A DNA stretch of 49,656 nucleotides from Azoarcus_F sp036734105 (GCA_036734105.1 DAIMZH010000021.1:1-49656); one strand, 5' to 3'. Positions 8,856-18,065 are shown, counted from the stretch's first letter. The notes: generated by a model from the sequence alone, not told the origin. Numbers and translations are program-made.

Positions 8856-11351
8856 ATGAATACATTACGCCTTGCCTTCCGAATGATGCTCCGCGACCTG
8901 CGCGCGGGCGAACTCCACCTGCTCGGTCTTGCCATTGTGGTGGCGGTGGCCAGCCTGACCAGCGTAGGATTTCTCACTGACAGCGTGTCGCGCGGGCTGG
9001 ACCGCGAAGCCAACCAGTTGCTGGGCGGCGACCTGATGCTTCGCGCCGACCAAAGCTGGGATTCAAAGTTTCATGATGAAGCGCGGCGACGAGGGCTGGA
9101 TGTTGTCGACACGGTGTTGTTCACCAGCATGGTGGCGACTGAAGAGGAGGCTCAGCTCGCTGGCGTGAAGGTGGTTGAGCAGGGTTATCCGCTGCGCGGC
9201 GGTGTGCGCATTGCGCCGGGGCCGAATCACCCGAATGTTGATCCGCAGCGTGTGCCTGCGCGCGGCGAAGTGTGGCTGGATGAACGTCTTTTTGCCGCAT
9301 TGAGGGTGTCGGTAGGTGACAAGGTGGGCCTCGGGCTGCTCGAGTTCACCGTGGGCGGCATGATCACCTTTGAATCCGATCGGGGCGCAAACTTTTTTGC
9401 CCTGATGCCGCGCGCCATTTTCAATCTGGAAGACCTGGCAGATTCCGGGCTAATTATGGCGGGTAGTCGTGCCACCTGGCGCATGCACATCGCGGGTGAC
9501 TTGCGCACGGTAGAGGATTTTGAAAAGTGGGCGCTTGGCCAGCTCGGGCGCGGACAGATGGTAGAGACGCTGGAGAACGCCAGGCCCGAGGTAAGGGTGG
9601 CCCTTGACCAGGCCCAGCGTTTTTTGCGCCTGGCTGCCTTGTTGGCGGTGGTACTTGCCGCCGTGGCCGTGGGGCTGTCGGCAAGTCGCTTCATGCAACG
9701 CCATCTTGATGCTTGCGCCATGATGCGTTGCATGGGTGCATCGCAGGCGCTGGTGTTGCGCGTTGTGCTCGGTGAGTTCGTCATTTTTGGTGTGCTGTCT
9801 GCGCTGGCCGGTACTTTGCTTGGCTGGCTGGTGCAGTTTGCGCTGCTCGGCATATTGGTCGAAATCATGCAGGTGAGCTTGCCCGCGCCGTCCATGCTGC
9901 CGCTGGCGCATGGGTTGGCGGTCGGCCTGGTCTTGCTGGTGGGCTTTGTGCTGCCGCAGTTGCTGCGTCTTGGCAAGGTGCCGACCTTGCGGGTGATTCG
10001 TCGCGAGATGGCTCAGGTGGAAGCGAACAGCGGTCTGGCCTGGGTTCTGGGGGCAGGGGCCTTGTTTGCCATCATCTTCTGGATTGCCGGTGATGCCTCG
10101 CTCGGCGTCATGGTGGCGCTGGGCTTTGCCGTGGCGCTAGCCGTGTTTGCACTGGTTTCTTGGGGCGTGTTGCTGGTGCTGGGCCGCTTCAAGGGGCACG
10201 GCACACTGCGTGGCGGGGGGTGGCGCTATGGCCTGGCGTCGCTCAACCGACGCATGGGTGCGAGCGTGATTCAGGTCAGCGCACTAGGTTTGGGCATTAC
10301 CGCCTTGTTGTTGCTCACGCTGGTGCGCGGCGATCTGCTGGACAACTGGCGACAGATGACACCCGAGGGCGCGCCCAACCGCTTTCTGATCAACATTCAG
10401 CCGGAACAACGCGAACCGCTTGCGGCCTTCTTCAGTGAGCAGGGGCTGGCGGTGCCGGATATCTACCCGATGATTCGCGGTCGCATGGTGGCCATAAACG
10501 GCGAGACGGTAAAACCTAATGATTATGTTGACCAACGTACGCGTCGTCTGGCCGAGCGCGAGTTCAATCTGAGCTATGCCAGTGCGCTGGACCAGACCAG
10601 CCGCATCGTCGCCGGTCGCTGGCACGGCGATGACAGCACACCGCAGTTCTCAATCGAGCAGGGGCTGCTTGAAACCTTCCAGCTCAAGCTGGGCGACACG
10701 GTTCGTTTCGACATTGCCGGGCGCATGGTCGAGGCCCCCATCACCAGCGTGCGCGAGCTGGATTGGGACTCGATGCGGGTGAACTTCTTCTTCGTCGCCG
10801 CCGAGGGCATGCTCGAAAATGATCCGGCCAATCTGGTCACGGCGTTTTACCTTCCGCCCACCGAGCATCGCTTCACCACCGAGTTGATCGGCAGCTTCCC
10901 CAATCTGTCGGTGATAGACGTGGCGGCGGTAATGGCCCAAGTGAGGGCGGTGACCGACCGGCTGGTGCTGATTGTGCAGTGGGTGTTCGGCTTTGCCCTG
11001 CTGGCGGGCGTTATCGTGCTGTATTCCGCCTTGCAATCCACCCACGATGAGCGCGACTTCGAGCTGGCGGTGTTGCGCACGCTCGGTGCACGCAACCGTC
11101 AGGTTCGGCAGGCCTTGCTGGCGGAGTTTCTGGTGCTTGGTGGCGTGGCTGGCGTGCTGGCTGGCGCGGGTGCCACCGTCATTGGCTGGGCGCTGGCGCA
11201 GTTCGTCTTCAAGATGGCTTATGTTCCAAGCCTGCTGCCCTTGATCGGTGCCACCACGTTGGGCGCGTTGGGCGTGATGCTGGGTGGCTGGCTGGGCACC
11301 CGTCATCTGCTGGCCAGACCACCGCTGGCCAGTTTGCGTGCGCTGGCTTGA
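8856..11351 (+). CDS. FtsX-like ABC transporter permease, YbbP type
   Basis: An 831-residue inner-membrane permease of the YbbP/FtsX superfamily, the kind that works with a LolD-like ATPase in export or lipid/lipoprotein processes. I use the ATG at 8856 (MNTLRLAFRMMLRDLRAGEL) rather than the in-frame ATG at 8802, because membrane proteins of this family begin with this LAFRMMLRDLRAGE segment and the upstream 18 residues have no homologous look. There is no strong ribosome site at either. A first helix lies at about residues 20-42 and is followed by a periplasmic MacB-like domain. Then come FtsX helices around 250-370, more helices at 390-520, a second periplasmic domain, and C-terminal FtsX helices from about 700 to 825. 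No ATPase gene is adjacent. Confidence 0.88.
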   Translation: MNTLRLAFRMMLRDLRAGELHLLGLAIVVAVASLTSVGFLTDSVSRGLDREANQLLGGDLMLRADQSWDSKFHDEARRRGLDVVDTVLFTSMVATEEEAQLAGVKVVEQGYPLRGGVRIAPGPNHPNVDPQRVPARGEVWLDERLFAALRVSVGDKVGLGLLEFTVGGMITFESDRGANFFALMPRAIFNLEDLADSGLIMAGSRATWRMHIAGDLRTVEDFEKWALGQLGRGQMVETLENARPEVRVALDQAQRFLRLAALLAVVLAAVAVGLSASRFMQRHLDACAMMRCMGASQALVLRVVLGEFVIFGVLSALAGTLLGWLVQFALLGILVEIMQVSLPAPSMLPLAHGLAVGLVLLVGFVLPQLLRLGKVPTLRVIRREMAQVEANSGLAWVLGAGALFAIIFWIAGDASLGVMVALGFAVALAVFALVSWGVLLVLGRFKGHGTLRGGGWRYGLASLNRRMGASVIQVSALGLGITALLLLTLVRGDLLDNWRQMTPEGAPNRFLINIQPEQREPLAAFFSEQGLAVPDIYPMIRGRMVAINGETVKPNDYVDQRTRRLAEREFNLSYASALDQTSRIVAGRWHGDDSTPQFSIEQGLLETFQLKLGDTVRFDIAGRMVEAPITSVRELDWDSMRVNFFFVAAEGMLENDPANLVTAFYLPPTEHRFTTELIGSFPNLSVIDVAAVMAQVRAVTDRLVLIVQWVFGFALLAGVIVLYSALQSTHDERDFELAVLRTLGARNRQVRQALLAEFLVLGGVAGVLAGAGATVIGWALAQFVFKMAYVPSLLPLIGATTLGALGVMLGGWLGTRHLLARPPLASLRALA

Positions 11352-11381
11352 CACTCCTCAAGCACCATACAGGCCAGACTG

Positions 11382-12821
11382 ATGCAATACATGTCTCTTG
11401 AGGAGATCGGGCGATGGCTTGCCAGCCCCGACAATCTGCCGTGGGTGGTGCTGGCCGTGCTGATCGTGCTGGGGCAGGCGCTGGCGGTGTGGCAGCTCAG
11501 GCGTGCCCAGGCCCGTGATGTCGAGCGTCTTGAGGTGCGTATGCAGCAGCAGGTCGAAGTCGGTCACGACGCCTTGGGGGATATGCTCCATCAGGCGCTG
11601 GAGCGTCACAGCGACCGCTTTGTGATGCACAGCACTCACGGCAATGAGCGTTTGAGCGATGGGCTTTCCCAGCTTGAGCGCGCCATGCTGACGCGCATGT
11701 CGCTGCAGCGCGAAGATTTTGCCAGCCGGCTGGCTGAACTCTCTGCCGCTTTCACACACAACGGCAATCAGTTGCGCAGCGACATCATCGAGCAGATGCT
11801 CAACCGGTTGGCAGAGAACGCGCGCGCCGACCGCGAGCTGTTGAGCCGTGGCCTGGAGGCAGGTTCTGCGCAGTTGTCAGCCAGCATGGAGACCCTGTCA
11901 CGCTCGGTGGACGAACGGCTCAACGCCATCGGCGGACGGGTGGATGAACGCCTGGACGAGGGTTTCCGCAAGACCAACGAGACCTTCGTCAGCGTCATGG
12001 CACGGCTGGCAACGATTGACGAAGCCCAGAAGAAGATCGACGGGCTGACCACCAACATGGTCAGCCTGCAGGAGCTGCTTGGCGACAAACGGGCACGTGG
12101 TGCATTTGGAGAGGTGCAACTGGAGGCCCTGGTGCGCAACATGCTACCGCCGGAATCCTTTGCGTTTCAGCAGTCCCTGAGCAACGGCACGCGGGTCGAT
12201 TGCCTGCTGACGCTGCCTGCGCCAACCGGGCTGGTAGCGGTAGATGCCAAGTTTCCACTTGAAAACTACCACCGCATGCTCGACCCGGCGCAGGGCGAGG
12301 CCGACCGGCGCCTGGCCACCGCCGCATTTCGTGCCGATGTGCGGCGCCACATCGACGCGATTGGCGACAAGTACATCATCGATGGCGAAACCTCCGACGG
12401 CGCCGTGATGTTTCTACCGGCCGAGGCAGTGTTTGCCGAAATTCACGCCTATCACCCTGAGGTGGTGGCTCATGCCCAGCGCAAGCGTGTGTGGATAGTG
12501 TCGCCGACCACGCTGATGGCGGTGCTCAACACCGCACGTGCGGTGCTCAAGGACGTGGAAACCCGCAAGCAGATACACGTCATCCGCGACGCGCTTGGCA
12601 AACTGGCCAAGGACTTCGGGCGCTTTGATGCGCGCATGGATGCGCTCGCCCGGCATATTGCCCAGGCCAGCCGCGACGTGCAGGAGGTGCAGGTAAGCTC
12701 ACGCAAGATCAGCGCGCACTTTTACAAGATCGAGTCGGCAGAGCTTGACGGTCTGGACGCGGATGAGGAGCCGGTGCCAGCATTGCCAGTACCCGGCCAG
12801 TCCGATCAGCCACCGATATAA
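11382..12821 (+). CDS. rmuC: RmuC family DNA recombination protein
   Basis: A 479-residue RmuC-family protein, implicated in limiting inverted-repeat recombination and predicted to carry a nuclease-like fold. An N-terminal membrane helix (about residues 17-37, WVVLAVLIVLGQALAVW) is followed by a long coiled coil to about 200. The conserved core begins at LGDKRARGAFGEVQLEALVRNMLP and continues through VAVDAKFPLENYHRM, SDGAVMFLPAEAVFAEIHAY, VWIVSPTTLMAVLNTARAVLKD and FGRFDARMDALARHI. The gene starts 30 bases after the permease and its 3' end overlaps the moaA 3' end by 16 bases, tail to tail. Confidence 0.94.
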   Translation: MQYMSLEEIGRWLASPDNLPWVVLAVLIVLGQALAVWQLRRAQARDVERLEVRMQQQVEVGHDALGDMLHQALERHSDRFVMHSTHGNERLSDGLSQLERAMLTRMSLQREDFASRLAELSAAFTHNGNQLRSDIIEQMLNRLAENARADRELLSRGLEAGSAQLSASMETLSRSVDERLNAIGGRVDERLDEGFRKTNETFVSVMARLATIDEAQKKIDGLTTNMVSLQELLGDKRARGAFGEVQLEALVRNMLPPESFAFQQSLSNGTRVDCLLTLPAPTGLVAVDAKFPLENYHRMLDPAQGEADRRLATAAFRADVRRHIDAIGDKYIIDGETSDGAVMFLPAEAVFAEIHAYHPEVVAHAQRKRVWIVSPTTLMAVLNTARAVLKDVETRKQIHVIRDALGKLAKDFGRFDARMDALARHIAQASRDVQEVQVSSRKISAHFYKIESAELDGLDADEEPVPALPVPGQSDQPPI

Positions 12822-13885
12822 GACATCTCGATCTTGCGCGCTGCGGCGGTGTGGGACGTGCGGATCTCCGAGTAGCGGTCTTCGCGCGGCAACCACACGG
12901 CGGCGATGGCGCGATCCAGTTCATCGGCGCTCGCGCCGCTGCGCAAAAGACTTCTCAGGTCGTGGCCTGCTTGCGCAAACAGACAGGTATACAGTTTTCC
13001 CTCTGTGGACAGCCGTATGCGGGTACAGGTGGAGCAGAACGCCTGGGTGACCGAGGAGATCACTCCGACCTCGCCGGAACCGTCGACATAACGCCAGCGC
13101 TCTGCGACTTCGCCGGTGTAATTCGGGTCGACCGGCTCCAGCGGAAAGTGTTCGTGAATGCGCGAGATGACTTCCCGCGACGGCACGACCTCATCCATCT
13201 TCCAGCCGTTCGAGCTACCCACGTCCATGAACTCAATGAAGCGTACTATGTGACCGCTACCCTTGAAGTGGCGAGCCATGTCCACGATGCCCGCGTCGTT
13301 CATGCCGCGCTTGACCACCATGTTGACCTTGATCGGACCCAGGCCAACGGCCGCCGCAGCGTCTATGCCCCTGAGCACATCCACCACCGGGTAGTCGGCA
13401 TCGTTCATCGCCCGGAAGATGGCGTCGTCAATGGCGTCCAGGCTGACGGTGACACGGTGCAGGCCGGCGTCCTTCAGTTGTCTGGCCATGCGCGGCAGCA
13501 GAACGCCGTTGGTGGTGAGCGTCAATTCCACTCCCTCAATGGCAGCGAGCTGTTCGATCAGGTTTTCGACATGCTTGCGCAAAAGCGGCTCGCCACCGGT
13601 GATGCGGATCTTGCGCACCCCGCGTGCAGCAAACACACGCGCAACCCGGGTGATTTCCTCGAAGCTCAGCAGCTCCTGGCGTGGCAGGAAGAGGTAGTCC
13701 TTGTCAAACACCGAGCGTGGCATGCAATACACGCAGCGGAAATTGCATCGGTCGGTGATTGATATCCGCAAGTCACGCACCTCGCGCCCGCGGCGATCGG
13801 CCAGCGGACCGTCTGGAATCGATGCGGCACCCAGCGCGGGGGTGAGTTTGTCTCCGTCACGGGTGTGGATGGGGATGATTTTCAT
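12806..13885 (-). CDS. moaA: GTP 3',8-cyclase (molybdenum cofactor biosynthesis)
   Basis: A radical SAM enzyme of 359 residues that makes 3',8-cyclo-GTP, the first step of molybdopterin synthesis, together with MoaC. The N-terminal cluster motif is CNFRCVYCMP. The C-terminal second [4Fe-4S] site is CSTC with the third Cys 13 residues further on (TRIRLSTEGKLYTC). The protein ends in Gly-Gly, needed for activity in MoaA. I place the start at 13885 (MKIIPIHTRDG). The frame stays open for another 119 codons, but that upstream extension overlaps the divergent Lon-like gene and has no MoaA character. The ribosome site is weak. No other moa gene is in the window. Confidence 0.95.
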   Translation of the reverse strand: MKIIPIHTRDGDKLTPALGAASIPDGPLADRRGREVRDLRISITDRCNFRCVYCMPRSVFDKDYLFLPRQELLSFEEITRVARVFAARGVRKIRITGGEPLLRKHVENLIEQLAAIEGVELTLTTNGVLLPRMARQLKDAGLHRVTVSLDAIDDAIFRAMNDADYPVVDVLRGIDAAAAVGLGPIKVNMVVKRGMNDAGIVDMARHFKGSGHIVRFIEFMDVGSSNGWKMDEVVPSREVISRIHEHFPLEPVDPNYTGEVAERWRYVDGSGEVGVISSVTQAFCSTCTRIRLSTEGKLYTCLFAQAGHDLRSLLRSGASADELDRAIAAVWLPREDRYSEIRTSHTAAARKIEMSYIGG

Positions 13886-14045
13886 CTTTGTTGTCGGTCT
13901 GGTGCCGTCTGGTAGTTGGGGCTGTGCCCGAAAGCGCCGATAATCGGGGGCGTGCCGCCACGCGATTGCGCCCTGCGGTCTCAGATTATCCGCGCGAGGC
14001 CGGTCAACGCAAGCCGGACGCGAGCGCGACAGGAGAGTTTTGAGT

Positions 14046-16469
14046 ATGTCCAACCCCCATGTGCTGTTGCCGGATGCCCTGCGCACGGTATGCAGCAACG
14101 AACTTTTTGATTTTGATACCACCGAGGCGCTGGCTGATTTGCCGGATGGCCTGGAGCAGGCCAGAGCCGACGAAGCCTTGCGTTTTGGGCTTGCCATGGC
14201 GCACCCCGGATACAATGTGTATGTGCTCGGCGAGTCAGGCACAGGGCGTCATGCCATCGTCACCCGCTTGCTGCGCGAGCTCGCCGCCGGACGCGATACG
14301 CCCCCTGATTTGTGCTACGTGCACAACTTTGAAGACGCACAAAGGCCCAGTTTGCTCAGCCTGCCGGCTGGCACTGGCAACCGCTTGCGTGGCGACATGC
14401 AGACCTTTATCCGCGAGCTTGGCCCGGCCATCGAAGCCGCGCTGGACAGCGAGACACATCAATCGCGTATCGAAGCCTTGCAGGAGGCCCACAAGGCGCG
14501 CGAGGAAGACGCCTTGCGAGAGCTTGGCAAGGCGTGTGCTGCCGAGAGCATCTCGCTGCTGCGCACCGCCGAAGGCTATGTCTTTGCTCCGACGCGTGAC
14601 GGCGAGCCGATGGCTCCCGAAGTGTTCGAGGCTTTGCCGACCGAGGACAGATCGGTCATCGAGTCGCGCGTCACCGCCTGGAGTGATCGCCTGGCCGATC
14701 TGCTTGAAGATTTTCCCGGCTGGCGCAAGGCACTGTATGAAGCGACGCGTCGCGCCGAGCGTGAGGCGCTGGCACCCACCGTCACCCATTTGTCGCGTGG
14801 CTTGCGCGAGACCTATGCCGATCTTGACACGGTCAAGAAGTTTCTGGACGCGGTTGAAGAAGATTTGCTCGACGGTGATGCGGACTGGTCGGCCTTCACT
14901 GGTGGAGACGAGGAGGAGGGGCGCGAGGAAGACCCGGCGGCCCGCTTTCATCGCTATCAGGTCAAAGTGCTGGTGGACAACAGCGAGACCAAGGGCGCCC
15001 CAGTCATTTACGACGACAACGCCTCTTACGCCAGCCTGATTGGCCGCATTGAACACCAGATGCTGATGGGCAACCAGATTACCCATTTCAGCTTCATCCG
15101 TGGTGGCACCCTGCACCGCGCCTGTGGCGGCTACCTGATCGTCGATGCCGAGCGTCTGTTTGCGCAAGCGCATGCCTGGGACGGGCTGAAGCGCGTACTG
15201 CGCAGCCGTGACATCCGCATCGAGGCGCCTGCCGAAGCGCAGGGCTGGAACCCACAGATCACCCTGGAGCCAGAGCCGGTCGCTTGCGACGTCAAAGTCA
15301 TCCTGATTGGTGATCGCCATGTCTTTTATCTTCTCAACGAGCACGACTCCGACTTTGCCGAGCAATTCAAGGTGGCGGCCGACTTTGACGATGAAATGCC
15401 ACGCACCCCGGTCAATGTCCGCTATTACGCCCACCTGATGGCCATGCTGGGGCGCAACGCCGGTTTGCTGCCGCTGGACCGCGCCGCTGTGTCGCGGCTG
15501 GTCGAGCAGGGCGCACGGCTGGCAGAGCATGCCGGCAAACTGTCGCTGCAGACCCGCAAGCTGGCTGACCTGATGCGCGAGGCAGACTTTCATGCCCGTG
15601 CTGCCGGGCTGTCGCTGGTCGGACGCCAGCATGTCGAGCTGGCCATTGCCGCTCGCGCCCGCCGTTTTGGCCGTTACGCCGAGCGAGTCATAGAGTCCAT
15701 CGTCGAAGGCACCACGCTGATCTCCACCGACGGCACCCGACCGGGTCAGATCAACGGTCTGGTGGTGGTCGAACTGGCCGGCGAGCATTTTGGCCACCCG
15801 GTGCGCATCACCGCCACGGCGCGGCTAGGTGACGGTGATGTGGTCGACATCGAACGTGAAACCGACCTTGGTGGCGCAATCCACTCCAAGGGGGTGATGA
15901 TCCTGACCGCCTTTCTGGCCGCGCGTTATGCGCGACATCAGCCTCTTTCGTTGTCTGCCAGCCTGGTGTTCGAACAATCGTATGCCCAGGTTGAAGGCGA
16001 TTCGGCCTCCATGGCCGAGTTGTGCGCGCTGCTGTCTGCGCTGGCCGATCTGCCCATCCGTCAGAGCCTGGCCATCACCGGCTCGGTCAACCAGTTTGGC
16101 GAGGCGCAGGTGGTAGGGGGTGTCAACGAGAAGATCGAAGGTTTTTTTGACCTGTGCTCAATGCGTGGACTCAATGGTCAACACGGGGTGATCATTCCGG
16201 CAGCAAGCGTGTGCCACCTGATGCTGCGCGAGGATGTCGTCGAGGCCTGTCGGCGTGGCCGTTTCCACATCTACACGGCCAGAACCGTGGATGACGCCAT
16301 GTCCATACTCACCGGCTTGTCGGCAGGGGTGCCGGATGCCAAGGGCTGCATGCCGTCAGGTTCCATCAACCAGCGCGTCGCCAAAGCGGTGAATCAGATG
16401 GCTGATGTGAAGAGCGCATTCGCCAGCGGCAGCCCGCGTGGCTCGCACAGGCGACGTCAGGTTGATTGA
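14046..16469 (+). CDS. Lon-like ATP-binding protease (AAA plus S16 domain)
   Basis: An 807-residue Lon-family protease of the LonB-like/YcbZ type, with a divergent ATPase (Lon_AAA_32-like) and a C-terminal S16 protease domain. A weak P-loop GESGTGRHA has Arg in place of the Walker A Lys, as seen in this subgroup. The ATPase region includes YDDNASYASLIGRIEH and GGYLIVDAERLF. The protease domain carries the serine in EGDSASMAELCALLSALA and the lysine in GGVNEKIEGFFDLC, so the catalytic dyad is intact. AGGAGAG sits eight bases before the ATG at 14046. A TTG six bases earlier is in frame but too close to that site. A small conserved gene follows 25 bases downstream, so the two are probably co-transcribed. 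Confidence 0.92.
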   Translation: MSNPHVLLPDALRTVCSNELFDFDTTEALADLPDGLEQARADEALRFGLAMAHPGYNVYVLGESGTGRHAIVTRLLRELAAGRDTPPDLCYVHNFEDAQRPSLLSLPAGTGNRLRGDMQTFIRELGPAIEAALDSETHQSRIEALQEAHKAREEDALRELGKACAAESISLLRTAEGYVFAPTRDGEPMAPEVFEALPTEDRSVIESRVTAWSDRLADLLEDFPGWRKALYEATRRAEREALAPTVTHLSRGLRETYADLDTVKKFLDAVEEDLLDGDADWSAFTGGDEEEGREEDPAARFHRYQVKVLVDNSETKGAPVIYDDNASYASLIGRIEHQMLMGNQITHFSFIRGGTLHRACGGYLIVDAERLFAQAHAWDGLKRVLRSRDIRIEAPAEAQGWNPQITLEPEPVACDVKVILIGDRHVFYLLNEHDSDFAEQFKVAADFDDEMPRTPVNVRYYAHLMAMLGRNAGLLPLDRAAVSRLVEQGARLAEHAGKLSLQTRKLADLMREADFHARAAGLSLVGRQHVELAIAARARRFGRYAERVIESIVEGTTLISTDGTRPGQINGLVVVELAGEHFGHPVRITATARLGDGDVVDIERETDLGGAIHSKGVMILTAFLAARYARHQPLSLSASLVFEQSYAQVEGDSASMAELCALLSALADLPIRQSLAITGSVNQFGEAQVVGGVNEKIEGFFDLCSMRGLNGQHGVIIPAASVCHLMLREDVVEACRRGRFHIYTARTVDDAMSILTGLSAGVPDAKGCMPSGSINQRVAKAVNQMADVKSAFASGSPRGSHRRRQVD

Positions 16470-16494
16470 ACACCACTCAAAGGAAAGACCCACC

Positions 16495-16725
16495 ATGCTG
16501 AAACAGACTGACCCGCATCCCACCATTTTGTGGCGCAAACCGGATGGCGCCCCAGTTGCCTGCGTCGAAAAAATCAAGGTGCTCAACGAGAACCACGCCG
16601 AGCTGCGCCAGATGGTGCGTGACCTGCTTGAAGACGCCTTGCTGATGGGCTGCGCCGAGGCCCATGTGCGCGAGGCATTGCACCGGCTGATCGATGAAGT
16701 CGTTCCGGAGTTCGGCGAGCGCTGA
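16495..16725 (+). CDS. Small conserved hypothetical protein (76 aa)
   Basis: A 76-residue acidic, mostly helical protein without signal peptide or membrane segment. An AAAGGAAAG ribosome site supports the ATG at 16495 over an in-frame start 19 codons earlier. The sequence opens with LKQTDPHPTILWRKPDGAPV and continues with VEKIKVLNENHAELRQMVRDLLEDALLMGC, then a short helix ending in VPEFGER. I recall no characterised family. Because it follows the Lon-like protease gene at 25 bases, an adaptor or substrate role is conceivable, but this is only inference from position. Confidence 0.75.
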   Translation: MLKQTDPHPTILWRKPDGAPVACVEKIKVLNENHAELRQMVRDLLEDALLMGCAEAHVREALHRLIDEVVPEFGER

Positions 16726-16733
16726 CGACAGGC

Positions 16734-16797
16734 AAAAAAAAGCCCGAGCACTTGGCTCGGGCTGAATCCACACCAAAGGAGGAGGGTGGAGGAGACA
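16734..16797 (-). ncRNA. Candidate small regulatory RNA with anti-SD motifs
   Basis: On the minus strand a sigma-70-like promoter (16804-16832) is followed by about 63 transcribed bases. These hold two pyrimidine motifs complementary to Shine-Dalgarno sequences, TCTCCTCC (16788-16795) and TCCTCC within 16778-16786. They then end in a strong intrinsic terminator: a 9-bp stem AGCCCGAGC/GCTCGGGCT with a 5-base loop and eight U residues. No minus-strand protein gene lies upstream, so the terminator needs another explanation. Layout and motifs fit a short trans-acting RNA that blocks ribosome binding. No known family is recognised. Confidence 0.5.
16741..16763 (-). terminator. Intrinsic terminator, minus-strand orientation
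   Basis: A perfect 9-bp stem (16741-16749 with 16755-16763) has loop ACTTG. The A-tract at 16734-16741 becomes eight U residues on the minus strand. Reading rightward there is no T-tract, so it is weaker as a terminator for the Lon-like operon, though the hairpin could still act there. Confidence 0.75.
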
Positions 16798-16803
16798 GAA
16801 CGG

Positions 16804-16857
16804 ATACTACGCAAGTGACTTGTGCGTTGCAATGGTCAACTCAATCGAATATTCGAT
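16804..16857 (-). promoter_or_regulatory. Candidate promoter and palindromic operator of the small RNA
   Basis: Minus-strand -10 TAGTAT (16804-16809) and -35 TTGCAA (16827-16832) are separated by exactly 17 bases. Twelve bases further upstream is the perfect 14-base palindrome ATCGAATATTCGAT (16844-16857), where an activator would sit. It is followed by a very AT-rich stretch to about 16925 that could act as an UP element. The elements match consensus at four of six bases each, so this is a prediction only. Confidence 0.45.
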
Positions 16858-17100
16858 TTGGTCTATAAAAAAAATAAATAATTGTTTTAAAACAAAACTT
16901 TGTAGTTTATTTTTTAACTTGAAAGTAATGTTGTGCGCCGTGTCATTTATCACAGCAATCTGGTTTTCCGAAGCCTTGTTTGGGTAACGCTGCGCCCATG
17001 CAGGCGGACACTGGCGCAGCGTGATGGTTTTTGCTCCCGTGGCTTCGTGTGCAGGATATTCGACAAGGCAAGCTGGTAGACTTGCGCCCACCCAAACACT
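16858..17100. other. AT-rich intergenic region upstream of argC
   Basis: The stretch 16858-16925 is strikingly AT-rich for this genome. The rest to 17100 returns to normal composition. Open frames here (for example one on the minus strand ending at 16807) have no ribosome site or protein character. An argC promoter is presumably within it, but I cannot fix one. Confidence 0.4.
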
Positions 17101-17114
17101 GGAGTCGACTACTC

Positions 17115-18044
17115 ATGGCCAAAATCTTCATTGACGGCGAGGCCGGTACTACTGGTTTGCAGATTCGCGAGCGTCTGCAGCAAATGCCGGAAATCGACAT
17201 GCTCAGCATTGCACCTGAACGGCGCAAGGACCCGGACGCCAAGCGTGAGTTGATGGCGCAGGCCGATCTCGTGGTGTTGTGTCTGCATGACGACGCAGCC
17301 ATCGAGTCGGTGGCCATGATAGATGCGCTGCCCGGCCCCAAGCCGCGCATCATCGACGCCTCCACCGCTCACCGCTGTCACCCGGACTGGACTTACGGCT
17401 TTCCCGAGCTGTCTGCTGATCAGCAGTCCGCCGTGCGCAAGGCAGAGCGAGTCGCCAACCCTGGTTGCTACGCGACCGGCGCCATCGCCTTGCTGCGCCC
17501 GTTGGTTGACGCCGGCCTGCTGCCGCCTGACTTCCCGGTGGCCTTGCCATCGGTCAGTGGCTATTCAGGTGGCGGTCGGGCCATGATCGAAGCCTTTGAA
17601 CAAGGGCAGGCGGTGTTGTACGAAGCCTACGCGCTTGGGCTCAGCCACAAGCATCTGCCCGAAGTCATGCGCTACACCGGCATGACTTGCCGGCCCCTCT
17701 TTACCCCGGCGGTGGGCAACTTCAAGCAGGGCATGCTGGTGCAACTACCGTTGCATCTGGACGCACTGCCGGGCAAGCCGCGCGCTGCTGATTTGCATGA
17801 CGCGCTGGTCGCGCATTACGCGGCCAGTCGCGAGGCGGGCGGTTTTGTCAGCGTCGAAGCCGCCACCGAAGACGGCAAGCTCGACGCCACCGCCCTCAAC
17901 GACACCAACAAGCTGGAACTGCGCGTGTTTGCCAACGAAGCATATCGTCATGCGGTGTTGATCGCCCGGCTGGACAACCTCGGCAAGGGCGCCAGCGGCG
18001 CAGCCGTGCAAAACCTGCAGTTGATGCTGGGCGTCGGTCAGTAG
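17115..18044 (+). CDS. argC: N-acetyl-gamma-glutamyl-phosphate reductase, class 2
   Basis: A 309-residue NADPH-dependent reductase of arginine biosynthesis. It converts N-acetylglutamyl-5-phosphate to the semialdehyde. The short length and the start MAKIFIDGEAGTTGLQI mark the class 2 (common in proteobacteria) form. The nucleotide-binding GEAGTTG is at residues 8-14 and the catalytic Cys at about 118 in VANPGCYATGA. SGYSGGGRAMIEAFE and SHKHLPEVMRYTG follow. The ATG at 17115 has GGAG ten bases upstream; the frame is open from 17031, but the extra 28 residues are not part of the family. It ends in TAG. It stands alone, convergent with the hydrolase gene. Confidence 0.96.
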   Translation: MAKIFIDGEAGTTGLQIRERLQQMPEIDMLSIAPERRKDPDAKRELMAQADLVVLCLHDDAAIESVAMIDALPGPKPRIIDASTAHRCHPDWTYGFPELSADQQSAVRKAERVANPGCYATGAIALLRPLVDAGLLPPDFPVALPSVSGYSGGGRAMIEAFEQGQAVLYEAYALGLSHKHLPEVMRYTGMTCRPLFTPAVGNFKQGMLVQLPLHLDALPGKPRAADLHDALVAHYAASREAGGFVSVEAATEDGKLDATALNDTNKLELRVFANEAYRHAVLIARLDNLGKGASGAAVQNLQLMLGVGQ

Positions 18045-18065
18045 TGTCAAATCAGCAAGGTTTTG

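Noticed and set aside
13886..14242. A longer MoaA starting at 14242
   Set aside because: The 119-residue extension overlaps the divergent Lon-like coding sequence and does not resemble MoaA.
14235..15797. A 520-codon open frame on the minus strand
   Set aside because: It is a shadow of the Lon-like protease gene, whose motifs are intact on the plus strand.
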